Below are positions 48,408-57,098 of a DNA stretch of 64,000 bases, in pieces. The stretch comes from Bradyrhizobium agreste (GTDB taxonomy: Bacteria; Pseudomonadota; Alphaproteobacteria; Rhizobiales; Xanthobacteraceae), in NCBI RefSeq assembly GCF_016031625.1, contig NZ_JACCHP010000021.1, positions 1 through 64,000 on the forward strand, written 5' to 3'. Positions within the stretch are counted from its first letter, which is position 1. Each line of letters starts with the position of its first letter. The position numbers and the translations under genes were made by a program. The notes beneath the pieces are model-generated. The model was not told the DNA's origin. It was given only the letters and a program-made list of their open reading frames with translations, and ran no database searches.

Positions 48408-50102
48408 TCAGCTCACAGCAGGCAGCGCACTGTCCGACGGCACGCCCCACGGACGCTCGGCCGAAGCCAGCCCGATCAGGCGTCCCTGGATGTAGTCGCA
48501 GCCCCAATCGCGCAGCATGTTCGCGGCTTCCTCATCCTGCACCCATTCCGCGACGGTCTTGATGTCGAGGCGGCGGGCGAGGTCGATCAGGGTCTGCACG
48601 AAGGCGCGGTCGTCGGCGGAATGGGTGATGTTCTGCACGAAGGCGCCGTCGATCTTGACGATGTCCACGCCGAGCTTGCGCAGATTGCGGAACGAGGTGT
48701 AGCCGGCGCCGAAATCGTCGATGGCGATGCGGCTGCCGAAATGCTTGAGGCGGCTGACGAAGGCGCGGACGTCGTCGATGTCCTGGATCGCGACCGTCTC
48801 GGTGATCTCGACGATCAGCCGCTCGGCAACGCCGGGATGAGCCAGCATCAGCGATTCGATCCCCGCCCACCAGTCGGGATCCATGGTCGTATCCGGCGAG
48901 ATGTTGAGGCTGAGGCAGACGTCGGGCGCCGCCGCGAGCTCGGCGACCACGAGCTCGAGCACGCGGTGATCGACCAGGCGGATCAGGCCGAGCCGTTCGG
49001 CGACCGGCACGATGTCGGGCGCGAGCAGCACCTGGCCATCGCCCTGGTCCATCCGCACCAGGCATTCATGGAATGCGCGCTCGCGCGAGACCGCGGAGAC
49101 GACGGGTTCATAGGCGAGCCTGATGCGGCGCTCGTTGAGCGCGGTGACGATCTCGTCGGTGACGCGAATGTTGACGCGGCGCTGTGCGTCGCGCGCGGCA
49201 TCCGGACGCCAGGCCGCGAACGAGCCGGAGCGGCGGCGCTTGGCGGCATCCAACGTCTCGTGGGCGCGATTGACGGCCTCATCGGTGTTGCGGGCATAGC
49301 GCGGCAGGCTGACGGCGCCGATCGACGCCGTGACCGAGACCGGGCCGGATTTGGTCGGCACCACCTCGTCGCGGATGCCGGCGAGGAAGCGCTCGGCGGC
49401 CACGTTCATGTCGTCGACGGTGCAGTTCTTCAGGATCAGGCCGAACTTGTTGCCAGAGAAGCGCCCGAGCACGTCGCCGCCGCGCAGGCGCGCGCGAATG
49501 CGCTTGGCGATGTCGAGGATCACGGCGTCGGCAACGTCGAAGCCGAAGGCATCGTTGACGCGGGCGAGATGATCGATGCCGACCAGCATGAAGGCGGCGG
49601 TCGAGCGGAAGCGGGTCGTCTCCTCGATCGCCTCGGCCAGCGCCGCGATCAGATGCGAGCGGTTGAGCTCCCCGGTCAGCGGATCGAGCCGGGCCAGCCT
49701 GCTCAATTCCTCGTCGCGGGCGTGGCGCTCATTGTTGATGCGGACGGAGCCGATCGCTCGCGTGGGACGGCCGTCGGGACCTGCGAACCAGCGGCCGGTC
49801 TCCTCGATCCAGATCACGGGATCGGAGGCGCTCATGCGCACGCCGTACTCGACCCGGTAGGGGGTGCCGTCGGCGCCGTGCACCGGGGACGTCAGCGCCA
49901 GCGCCGCCGTCCGCAGCGTTTGCGCGGGCTCGATCAGCTTGGCGAATTCGGCGCCGGTCGCGAGCCGCTCGGCGGGAATGCCGGGGAACACGGCGCTGAC
50001 CTGCTCACCCCAGACGATGGCATCGCTGGCGATGTCCCAGGCGAACACGGCCTGGCCGAGCGCGGCCAGGATGTCGGAGGCTTGCGGCAATCCAGGGGTC
50101 AA
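48408..50102 (-). CDS. Degenerate GGDEF-EAL protein with PAS-like N-terminus
   Basis: A 564-residue cytoplasmic protein, taken from TTG 50102 with GAGG 5 nt upstream; the open frame extends further but without family sequence. A PAS-like segment (residues about 10-130) precedes a GGDEF domain whose signature is SGNKF (GRFSGNKFGLI) and an EAL domain with ECL in place of EAL (FHECLVRMDQ). Other EAL residues stay: DDFGAGYTSFRNL, VKIDGAF and EITET. It probably cannot make c-di-GMP and may have weak or no phosphodiesterase activity, so a sensor or binding role is likely. Confidence 0.85.
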   Translation of the reverse strand: MTPGLPQASDILAALGQAVFAWDIASDAIVWGEQVSAVFPGIPAERLATGAEFAKLIEPAQTLRTAALALTSPVHGADGTPYRVEYGVRMSASDPVIWIEETGRWFAGPDGRPTRAIGSVRINNERHARDEELSRLARLDPLTGELNRSHLIAALAEAIEETTRFRSTAAFMLVGIDHLARVNDAFGFDVADAVILDIAKRIRARLRGGDVLGRFSGNKFGLILKNCTVDDMNVAAERFLAGIRDEVVPTKSGPVSVTASIGAVSLPRYARNTDEAVNRAHETLDAAKRRRSGSFAAWRPDAARDAQRRVNIRVTDEIVTALNERRIRLAYEPVVSAVSRERAFHECLVRMDQGDGQVLLAPDIVPVAERLGLIRLVDHRVLELVVAELAAAPDVCLSLNISPDTTMDPDWWAGIESLMLAHPGVAERLIVEITETVAIQDIDDVRAFVSRLKHFGSRIAIDDFGAGYTSFRNLRKLGVDIVKIDGAFVQNITHSADDRAFVQTLIDLARRLDIKTVAEWVQDEEAANMLRDWGCDYIQGRLIGLASAERPWGVPSDSALPAVS

Positions 50103-50323
50103 AGTCGCCTCGTTTCGGGACAGTGGAAAAGTCCTGAGCCGGCACAGGATAGAGCCAGATTCGTCCCCGACCCTAGGCAAAGTTGATAAACAATTTGGAA
50201 ACCACGTTTCCCCGGTGCGGGGAACCAAGCCGGCCCGGCCGGCATAGGCCTTGCGAGTACAGGACTCGCACCGGCGCCCGCGTCCCGAAACGCGACAGTC
50301 TCGCCGGATCAACGGTGATTGCG

Positions 50324-50584
50324 ATGTCGAGTACGGATCGATCGGACGGGGCGGACAACGGCACAGGCACGGCCCTGGTGCCGCTGATGCCGACGTTGCA
50401 GTGGGTTCACAAGGCACCTCTGCCGCGCCCGGATCCGAGCTTCGTCACACAATTGATCGCCAATGCCGAGCAGCTGCCGCAAACGACCCGGCTCCGCCGC
50501 GCCTCCTCCGAAGATGCGCTGATGGCCTATGGCAGCAAGTGCCCGCTGCAAAGCGTCAGCGCGCGGACACGGCAGGTGGCTTGA
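50324..50584 (+). CDS. Small conserved-looking hypothetical protein
   Basis: An 86-residue soluble protein from ATG 50324, with a Ser/Asp-rich start and then FVTQLIANAEQLPQTTRLRR and ALMAYGS. Codon use is like neighbouring genes and the frame is flanked by genes on the other strand. No motif, signal peptide or membrane segment is seen. Function is unknown. A longer in-frame start at 50183 is unlikely because its extra residues read like non-coding sequence. Confidence 0.5.
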   Translation: MSSTDRSDGADNGTGTALVPLMPTLQWVHKAPLPRPDPSFVTQLIANAEQLPQTTRLRRASSEDALMAYGSKCPLQSVSARTRQVA

Positions 50585-50590
50585 GGTCGG

Positions 50591-50950
50591 TCAGCGCGGC
50601 GGCGTGTCGGAAGACGGTGTGCCGTTCCCCGGCTGCAGCTGCGGCGAGGGAATTTCCGACGAGGGCGCGGTCTGCGCCGGCTTTGGCGACGGATGGTCCA
50701 TCAGCACGGATTCGGCGACGGATTGCGCGGTAGGCGCGGGCGGCGCCGGCTGCGGCGCGATCACCGGCTCGAACTTGCGCTCGGACTCCACGTCGTCGGC
50801 CGGCGCTTCGGCCCTGCGCTTGGCCTTGCGCGGCGCCGGCACCGTCGTTTCGGCGACATAGGTGACGCGGCGGCGCGTGCGCTGGGCAATGCAGCGGGAA
50901 ACCGACCATCGGCTTGATGCCTTCTCGATCAAGATATCCGGACAGAACAA
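50591..50950 (-). CDS. Possible proline/alanine-rich small protein, doubtful
   Basis: A 119-codon frame starting at TTG. The second half is rich in Pro, Ser, Ala and Gln (PQPAPPAPTAQSVAE, PSPQLQPGNGTPSSD), as in some periplasmic linkers, and the first half is basic. No RBS, signal peptide or known domain was seen. An overlapping minus-strand frame (50556-50984) competes. It may be a true small gene, the remains of one, or chance; it is listed because nothing else explains 50.6-51.0 kb. Confidence 0.25.
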   Translation of the reverse strand: MFCPDILIEKASSRWSVSRCIAQRTRRRVTYVAETTVPAPRKAKRRAEAPADDVESERKFEPVIAPQPAPPAPTAQSVAESVLMDHPSPKPAQTAPSSEIPSPQLQPGNGTPSSDTPPR

Positions 50951-51048
50951 TGCAGCGGCGAAGCATCCGCTCCGCCGCCGTCACCGTCTATCTCATGGGT
51001 TGGCCGAACCGGGCGGGTCCGATCTCCCGCCCGCGAAAGATCCTGGCT

Positions 51049-51231
51049 TCAGGACTCTTTCTTCTTCAGGACCTGGCGGCCCTTGTACATGCCGGTCTTG
51101 AGGTCGAGATGGTGCGGACGACGGAGCTCGCCGGAGTCCTTGTCTTCCACATAGGTCGGCTTCTTGATGGCGTCCGCCGAGCGGCGCATGCCACGGCGCG
51201 ACGGCGAGGTTTTTCTTCTCGGAACGGCCAT
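51049..51231 (-). CDS. rpmF: 50S ribosomal protein L32
   Basis: A 60-residue basic ribosomal protein with the invariant opening [17 protein letters not shown] and the [11 protein letters not shown] and GMYKGRQVL segments. It has no cysteines, so it is the zinc-independent form. It stands on the minus strand downstream of mtgA; the usual neighbour pair plsX-fabH is not in the window. Confidence 0.97.
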   Translation of the reverse strand: MAVPRRKTSPSRRGMRRSADAIKKPTYVEDKDSGELRRPHHLDLKTGMYKGRQVLKKKES

Positions 51232-51399
51232 TTCATTATCCTCTAGGGATTGGTGTCATCAGGGCATCGTCCGCGAAGGGACGGCTCAGCACCCGCAATA
51301 CGAGGCGAGCTGAATGCCGATCAAGGCCGCGCTTATAGAGGAAGGCTGGCCGTAAAGCTAGGCTCTTGGGCCGGAAAATACGCCCGGAACGGGCTAAAA

Positions 51400-52074
51400 T
51401 CAGCGATTTTCCCGCCAACAGGTCGCAAGCGAGCTTGCCTGCCCCCGTGCCATATAGGTGGCTGCCAGCCGCCGGACGCCCGGTCCCGGGGTCCGGGCGC
51501 TGCGTTTGACCGGATTCGGCAGGATCGAGGCCAGAAGCGCCGCCTCGCGGGGCGAGAGGCTTTCGGCCGATTTACCGAAGGCATAGGCGCTGGCCGCCTC
51601 GACCCCGAACTGCCCCTGCGGGCCGAGCTCGGCGATGTTGAGGTAGATTTCGAGAATCCGCTGCTTGGGCAGGACGAAGTCGATCCAAAGCGCCAGCGGG
51701 AATTCGAGCGCCTTGCGGACGAAGTCCCGCCCCTGCCACAGGAACAGGTTCTTCGCGACCTGCTGGGTGATGGTGGAGGCGCCCCGGAAGGCGGTGCCGT
51801 CCTCCCTGGCGTCATCGATCGCCTCGCGCAGCGCGCCCCAATCGATGCCGTGATGTTTGCAGAAATGGGCATCCTCGGCCGCCACCACCGCGCGCGCCAG
51901 AGCGGGCGACATGTCGGCGAGATCGATCCATTCCCGCTGCATCGGCGCGCCGCGCAAGCTGCGCCAGGCCATCAGCGTCGAAACAGGGTGGCCGGTGCGG
52001 TAGAACGGCGCGATCACATAGGGCGCGAGGACCACGACCGCGAGCACCACCAGCAGGATCTTGACGATGCGCAA
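51400..52074 (-). CDS. mtgA: Monofunctional peptidoglycan glycosyltransferase
   Basis: A 224-residue membrane-anchored enzyme polymerising lipid II into glycan strands. One N-terminal membrane segment (residues about 4-24) precedes the GT51 domain, with [15 protein letters not shown] (catalytic Glu), [39 protein letters not shown] and [10 protein letters not shown]. The start is TTG 52074 with GGAAAGG 5 nt upstream; it gives the normal family length, and longer starts add unrelated sequence. It diverges from the farnesyl diphosphate synthase gene. Confidence 0.92.
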   Translation of the reverse strand: MRIVKILLVVLAVVVLAPYVIAPFYRTGHPVSTLMAWRSLRGAPMQREWIDLADMSPALARAVVAAEDAHFCKHHGIDWGALREAIDDAREDGTAFRGASTITQQVAKNLFLWQGRDFVRKALEFPLALWIDFVLPKQRILEIYLNIAELGPQGQFGVEAASAYAFGKSAESLSPREAALLASILPNPVKRSARTPGPGVRRLAATYMARGQASSLATCWRENR

Positions 52075-52235
52075 ATCGACCTTTCCGGTGCAAACTGACG
52101 AGCGGCCACGGGCTGGAGTATTAAGTCTGTGATAATTCGGGCCTTTTCCAGCACTTTTTAGGCCTTCCCAACGATTGACTGGCGCGGGCGCATAAAGGAT
52201 TGTCCGGCCGAATTTTAGTTCTGGAGCCCCTCTTG

Positions 52236-53159
52236 ATGACCGGCACGCCCCCGTCCGATTTCGCCAAACGTCTGGACAAGACCGCTGATGACACCGAAGC
52301 CCTGCTCGGGCGCCTGCTATCGGACGACATCCTGCACGACGAAATCGCACGGCCCAAGCGACTGATGGACGCAATGCGCTATTCGAGCCTGAACGGCGGC
52401 AAGCGCTTGCGGCCGTTCCTGGTGGTCGAGAGCGCCGCCGTGTTCGGCGTGCCGCGCGAGTCGGCCCTGCTGGTGGGCGCCGCGCTCGAATGCATCCATT
52501 GCTATTCGCTGATCCATGACGACCTGCCGGCGATGGACAATTCGGACCTGCGCCGCGGCCGCCCCACCCTGCACAAGCAGACCGATGACGCCACCGCGAT
52601 CCTCGCCGGCGACGGCCTCTTGACGCTCGCCTTCGACATCATCACCCGCGACGAGGTCCATCGCGACGCCAATGTGCGGCTGCTGTTGACGCGCGCGCTG
52701 GCGCGCTGCGCCGGCATCGGCGGCATGGTCGGCGGCCAGATCCTCGATCTCGCCGGCGAAGGCCGCTTTGGCGGCAACGAGCCGATCGATGTCGCCCGTA
52801 TCCAGCAAATGAAGACCGGCGCGCTGTTGCGCTACGGCTGCATCGCCGGCGCAATCCTCGGCCAGGCCTCGAAGGCGGAATATCAGGCGCTCGACGATTA
52901 CGGCCGCGCGCTCGGTGAAGCCTTCCAGATCGCCGACGATCTGCTCGACGTCGAGGGCGATGCGGCCGCGCTCGGCAAGCCGGCCGGCGCCGATGCCGCG
53001 CTCGGCAAGACCACCTTCGTCACCCAGCTCGGGATCGAAGGCGCCAAGCAGCGCGTTCGCGACCTGCTCGCGCGCGCCGACAGCGCCGTCTCGATCTTCG
53101 GCGACCGCGCCGCCGTGCTGCAGGCCGCCGCGCGTTTCGTGGCCGAGCGGAAGAACTGA
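52236..53159 (+). CDS. ispA: (2E,6E)-farnesyl diphosphate synthase
   Basis: A 307-residue prenyltransferase. The first aspartate-rich motif is [17 protein letters not shown] (the bacterial DDx4D form) and the second is [21 protein letters not shown] near residue 60 and [10 protein letters not shown] are also family-typical. It condenses isopentenyl diphosphate with dimethylallyl and geranyl diphosphates to make C15. GGAG lies upstream of ATG 52236. A chain-length determinant or specific end product such as geranyl diphosphate is not excluded. The MEP-pathway gene ispG lies 8 kb away in the same window. Confidence 0.88.
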   Translation: MTGTPPSDFAKRLDKTADDTEALLGRLLSDDILHDEIARPKRLMDAMRYSSLNGGKRLRPFLVVESAAVFGVPRESALLVGAALECIHCYSLIHDDLPAMDNSDLRRGRPTLHKQTDDATAILAGDGLLTLAFDIITRDEVHRDANVRLLLTRALARCAGIGGMVGGQILDLAGEGRFGGNEPIDVARIQQMKTGALLRYGCIAGAILGQASKAEYQALDDYGRALGEAFQIADDLLDVEGDAAALGKPAGADAALGKTTFVTQLGIEGAKQRVRDLLARADSAVSIFGDRAAVLQAAARFVAERKN

Positions 53160-53188
53160 GTTTAGGTGGTCAGGGGAGCGGTGCCCCT

Positions 53189-54976
53189 TCAGTTGCAGAC
53201 CTCGACGTTGGCATCGACGTGGGGGCCGCCGCCCCCGCGATAGACGAGGTGGCAACCGGGCTTGACCGGCCGGCACAGCAGAGCGTTGCAGAAAATCTGA
53301 CCGCTGCCGCTCGAGGCACGGCCCGCGCCAGCCGCCGCAGCTGCACCGTAGCCGCCCGCTGCAGCACCGGCCCGCTGCCGTGCAGGGCGGTCCTCGCCGT
53401 CGTCGCGCCGCGAGGTCGCGGGCTTTGACGCGGGCTTGCCGGCGCGCTTCTTCTCGCATTCATTGTCGGCGTTCAGCACATAGCCGTCGCCGCAAACGAT
53501 CCTGGTGCACTTGTCGCCTTCGGCCTTGAAACCATGCTCGCAGACCAGCGGGCAGACCCGCGACGGCCTGGCCTTGACCGCATCGAGTGCATCGGTGCTC
53601 GCCACCTTCACGTCGAGCTTGGTGCCGGCATAGCGGTTGAACTGCGACAGCGACCGCTGCGAGGACGTATTCCAATTGCCGTCGGCCTGGCCGGAGAAGC
53701 AGCCGACGCGGCCGAGCTCACTCTGCACCGCGCGGTTGAGATCGGCCGGCGCGGTCGCTGGCGTGAGCGCGGCGACGTTGGTGCCGGCGGCGCTCGTGGC
53801 CGGCGCAGCGCTCGGCGCCGTAGCGGCGAGATTGACGCGCTGCTGCTCGGCGGCGGCCGCCTGCTGCTGTGCCTGCTCCTTGGCCTTCTGCGCAGCAAGC
53901 TGCGCCTGCTCGGCGGCCTTCGCATCGGCCGCGGCCCTGGCCTGCGCATCCTTCTGCGCGCCGAGCGCAGCAAGGCGGTCGCGCTCGGCCTCGGCCTGCT
54001 TCGCCTTCTCGATCGCCGCCGCATGCGCCTGCTCGGCGCCGATCTTCTCGAGCTGGAGCTTGGCGAGGCTCGCATAGAACCCGTCCGGATGCTGGGCGAG
54101 GAAGGCTTCCCACGCCGGCCGGTTGCCGACCTGGAGCGCGAGCTCGTAGTCGCGGCGGATATCGGCCTGGGGATTGGCCACCGGCGCTGCCGGCGCCAAT
54201 TTGACCGGTACCAGCGGCACGTCCTCGCCACCGAGCGAGCCGTAGACGAACGGCTCCTGCTTGTTGCCGGTCGACTTCAGCACGTCGTCGCGCACGAAGC
54301 CGAAGGCGCGGCGGACGTCGAGGCCCGGCGTCGTCAGATGCTTCGACAGCGCGATGGTGAACGGGCTGTTGGCACCGTCGCCGTCCTGCGCGGTGAAGCC
54401 GGCCTTGGCCGAATAGGCGATCAGCGTATTGGGGCTGGTCGGCTCGACCTGGGCGAGGCCGCGGCCGATGCCGCGCGAGGCGATCGTGCGCTTCATCCGC
54501 TTGCTGAACGGATTGTCGCGGCAGGCATCGAGGATCACCAGACGCAGCTGCTTGGCGGGCTCGACCGCGACCAGGACACGGTCGAGCGAGAGCGCCTCGT
54601 CATAGACGTCGGTGTCGCGCTCCAGCCTGGCATCCACCGGGATCAGGTAGTTCGAGCCCTCGACCTCGATACCGTGGCCGGCGTAATAGACCACGGCGAT
54701 ATCGGCATCTCGGGTCGCGTCGGCGAAGTCGCGCAGCACGCGCCTTGTGTCCAGCGCCGACAGATCGTGCCGGGACTCGACGACGTCGAAGCCGGCCTCC
54801 TTCAGCGTCTTGGCCATGACCGACCCGTCATTGACGGGATTGGCGAGCGAGGGCGCGTGCTGATAGGCCGAATTGGCCAGCACCAGCGCCACGCGTTTTC
54901 CGGCCAAAGCCGGCCCGGCGCCGAACATCAGGCCGAGTGCGACGAGAAGCGGACAAAGTCTGAGCAAGCTGCGCAT
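53189..54976 (-). CDS. Secreted caspase-like (C14) protein with coiled-coil and peptidoglycan-binding-like region
   Basis: A 595-residue exported protein with signal peptide (residues 1-26, ending GPALAG). A caspase-fold p20-like domain at about 27-260 has the catalytic dyad His101 (YYAGHGIEV) and Cys152 (LDACRDNPF). A repeat-like linker around 290-320 and an Ala/Gln/Lys-rich helical stretch (about 320-420) follow. A segment resembling a peptidoglycan-binding domain (LNRAVQSELGRVGCFSGQAD, about 435-490) is next, then a cysteine-rich C-terminus ending in CHLVYRGGGG. Its substrate and trigger are unknown. Confidence 0.85.
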   Translation of the reverse strand: MRSLLRLCPLLVALGLMFGAGPALAGKRVALVLANSAYQHAPSLANPVNDGSVMAKTLKEAGFDVVESRHDLSALDTRRVLRDFADATRDADIAVVYYAGHGIEVEGSNYLIPVDARLERDTDVYDEALSLDRVLVAVEPAKQLRLVILDACRDNPFSKRMKRTIASRGIGRGLAQVEPTSPNTLIAYSAKAGFTAQDGDGANSPFTIALSKHLTTPGLDVRRAFGFVRDDVLKSTGNKQEPFVYGSLGGEDVPLVPVKLAPAAPVANPQADIRRDYELALQVGNRPAWEAFLAQHPDGFYASLAKLQLEKIGAEQAHAAAIEKAKQAEAERDRLAALGAQKDAQARAAADAKAAEQAQLAAQKAKEQAQQQAAAAEQQRVNLAATAPSAAPATSAAGTNVAALTPATAPADLNRAVQSELGRVGCFSGQADGNWNTSSQRSLSQFNRYAGTKLDVKVASTDALDAVKARPSRVCPLVCEHGFKAEGDKCTRIVCGDGYVLNADNECEKKRAGKPASKPATSRRDDGEDRPARQRAGAAAGGYGAAAAAGAGRASSGSGQIFCNALLCRPVKPGCHLVYRGGGGPHVDANVEVCN

Positions 54977-55158
54977 GACACGACTTCCGATAGTTCCGGG
55001 CCGTGCGGCCCTTTGGGACCGCTTTAGCAACATCCACGACCGGCTCTTGTGATGGAGGTCACGAAGAGGACCCCGACGACAGGCCGGACGCCCTCCTTTG
55101 TTTGTCGCGCCAGCGCTGTCGCGGTTCGCCAACAAACGGCGGTGCGGACCGGGTTCCG

Positions 55159-55587
55159 TCAGACAACCCCGATGTGCTCCCGATATTGCGGCAGATCGTC
55201 CGCAATCTCGTGCCAGGGCGCCTTCGAGCCCACGAAAATCTGGGCGCTCGGCCGGATCGAGGGGGCATCGACCAGGGTTCCCATAGCGACATGGACCCAC
55301 TGTCCCTCCCGCACCAGGGAATAGAGCAGCGAGCCACAGCGGCCACAATGCGCGTCATGGGTGGTGTCGTCGCCGAAAATCAGCCGGAGGTCGCCACCCC
55401 TGACAATGCGGAGCCTGTCCTGCCGGATGCCGGCGAACGGCTTGAAGGCGGCACCGGTGGTGCGCCGGCAGTTCGAGCAGTGGCAGTTCATCGCATAGGC
55501 GAATGCATCGGCCACCTCGAAGCGCACGGCGCGGCAATAGCATTCGCCGACAAGAATGCGAGCGTTCGAATTTTCTGATTCTGTCAT
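55159..55587 (-). CDS. GFA (DUF636) family zinc protein
   Basis: A 142-residue protein with the Gfa zinc layout: GECYCRAVRFEV, NCHCSNCRRTTG and CGRCGSLLYSL, making two zinc sites. GFA proteins were first linked to formaldehyde binding of glutathione, but most members have no proven activity. ATG 55587 has AAGG upstream. It lies alone on the minus strand between the caspase-like protein and an NTF2-like gene of opposite direction. Confidence 0.85.
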   Translation of the reverse strand: MTESENSNARILVGECYCRAVRFEVADAFAYAMNCHCSNCRRTTGAAFKPFAGIRQDRLRIVRGGDLRLIFGDDTTHDAHCGRCGSLLYSLVREGQWVHVAMGTLVDAPSIRPSAQIFVGSKAPWHEIADDLPQYREHIGVV

Positions 55588-55681
55588 CGTGACGCCTTCG
55601 CGCAAATCGCTGACACATCCATAGCGCATTTTGACGTGTATGACTAAGTTGGCCCGAAGCCATCATGCAAAGGAGCGATCC

Positions 55682-56056
55682 ATGAGTCAGGACCGGTCGA
55701 GCGTCGAAGCCGTCGTGCAATCCTATTTTGACGGACTTTACGAGGGCGACGCCGACAAGCTCGGCGCCATCTTCCATCCCTCCGCCGATCTGCGCTGGGT
55801 CGAGAAGGGCGAGCTCCAGGTTCTGACCGTGCCGGACTGGCTCGACCGCGTGCGCAAGCGCGCCTCGGCCAAGGCCGAAGGCAAGCCGCGCGAGGACTTC
55901 ATTGTCACCATCGACCGTTCGGACGACAAGACCGCCTTCATCAAGGTGCGCTGCCAGCTGCCGCCGCGCTATTTCACCGACTATCTGGTGGCGATGAAGC
56001 TCGCCGACGGCTGGCAGATCGTGTCGAAGTCGTACCGATATGATTTGAGGGAGTGA
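55682..56056 (+). CDS. NTF2-like (SnoaL/lumazine-binding-like) protein
   Basis: A 124-residue cytoplasmic protein of the NTF2-like fold. An opening helix (VEAVVQSYFDGLYEGDADKL) is followed by AIFHPSADLRWV and a strand-rich half (FIVTIDRSDDKTAFIKVRCQ, YFTDYLVAMKLADGWQIVSK). AAAGGAGCG precedes the ATG. Such proteins bind or isomerise small molecules; no catalytic residue is certain here, so only the fold is claimed. Confidence 0.75.
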   Translation: MSQDRSSVEAVVQSYFDGLYEGDADKLGAIFHPSADLRWVEKGELQVLTVPDWLDRVRKRASAKAEGKPREDFIVTIDRSDDKTAFIKVRCQLPPRYFTDYLVAMKLADGWQIVSKSYRYDLRE

Positions 56057-56194
56057 GGGCAAAAACTTCCGCTGCCCGAAATCGGACGCACTCGCTATCC
56101 ATTTTCCGTCATTGCGAACGCAGCTCTCGCCGCTTCATTGCGACGCGGATGCAGCGTCGGCTACACCTCCCACCCCACTCGCCTGGAAATCCCC

Positions 56195-57052
56195 ATGCTT
56201 CTCGATCGCCGTTCCCTGCTCGTCTCGCTCTGCTGGATGGCCGCCTCTCCGGCACTTGCGGAAGAGGCGCCGCCCGAACTCGAAGCCTATGAACGCGAGA
56301 GCGGCGGGCGGATCGGGCTCTATGCGGAAAATCTCGCGACTGGCGCAAAGCTCGCCTGGCGCGCCGACGAGCGGTTCGTGATGTGCTCGACGTTCAAGGC
56401 TTCGCTCGCAGCCAACGTGCTGGCGCGGGTCGATCGCGGCGAGGAGCAACTCGCGGCCATGATCCCCTATGGCCAGGCGGATCTGCTGGAATACGCGCCG
56501 GTGGCGAGGGAAAATCTCGCGGCCGGCAAGATGTCGGTCGGCGAGATGTGCAAGGCCATCGTCGAGCTCAGCGACAACACCTGCGCCAATCTGCTGCTGG
56601 CGCGGATCGGCGGCCCCGCCGCGCTAACCGCATTCTGGCGGTCGCTCGGCGATACCACCTCGCGGCTCGACCACAACGAGCCCGAGCTCAACCGCTCGCA
56701 GCCGGGCGATCCCCGGGACACCACGACGCCGGCGGCGATGGCGGGAAATTTGCGGCGGCTGGTGACTGGCGACGCATTGTCGCCGGCCTCGCGCGCGCAG
56801 CTCACCGAATGGATGGTGAATTGCAAGACCGGCGCAAACCGCCTGCGTGGCGGCCTCCCCGCGGCCTGGAAGATCGGCGACAAGACCGGCAACAACGGCA
56901 AGGACGCCTCGGGCGACATCGCGGTGGCCTGGCCGAAGCCCGATACGCCGATCCTGATCGCGGCCTATACCCAGGGCGGCACGCCGAGTGCGGCGCAGAT
57001 CGCATCCGCGTTCGCGCGGATCGGCCGGATGGTGGCCGAGCGGCTGGCGTGA
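56195..57052 (+). CDS. Class A beta-lactamase
   Basis: A 285-residue periplasmic serine beta-lactamase with a double-arginine leader (MLLDRRSLLVSLCWMAASPA). All class A motifs are present: STFK (Ser70-Lys73), SDN in ELSDNTCANLLL, ExxLN in NEPELNRS (Glu166/Asn170) and KTG in GDKTGNNG. A cysteine precedes Ser70 but none is seen after KTG, so the disulfide typical of class A carbapenemases is unlikely. No LysR regulator is adjacent, so expression may be constitutive. The antiporter follows 46 nt later. Confidence 0.92.
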   Translation: MLLDRRSLLVSLCWMAASPALAEEAPPELEAYERESGGRIGLYAENLATGAKLAWRADERFVMCSTFKASLAANVLARVDRGEEQLAAMIPYGQADLLEYAPVARENLAAGKMSVGEMCKAIVELSDNTCANLLLARIGGPAALTAFWRSLGDTTSRLDHNEPELNRSQPGDPRDTTTPAAMAGNLRRLVTGDALSPASRAQLTEWMVNCKTGANRLRGGLPAAWKIGDKTGNNGKDASGDIAVAWPKPDTPILIAAYTQGGTPSAAQIASAFARIGRMVAERLA

Positions 57053-57098
57053 GTCGCGCATTGACGTAGCCGTCGCTTCCGGGTCAAGACAGACCATC

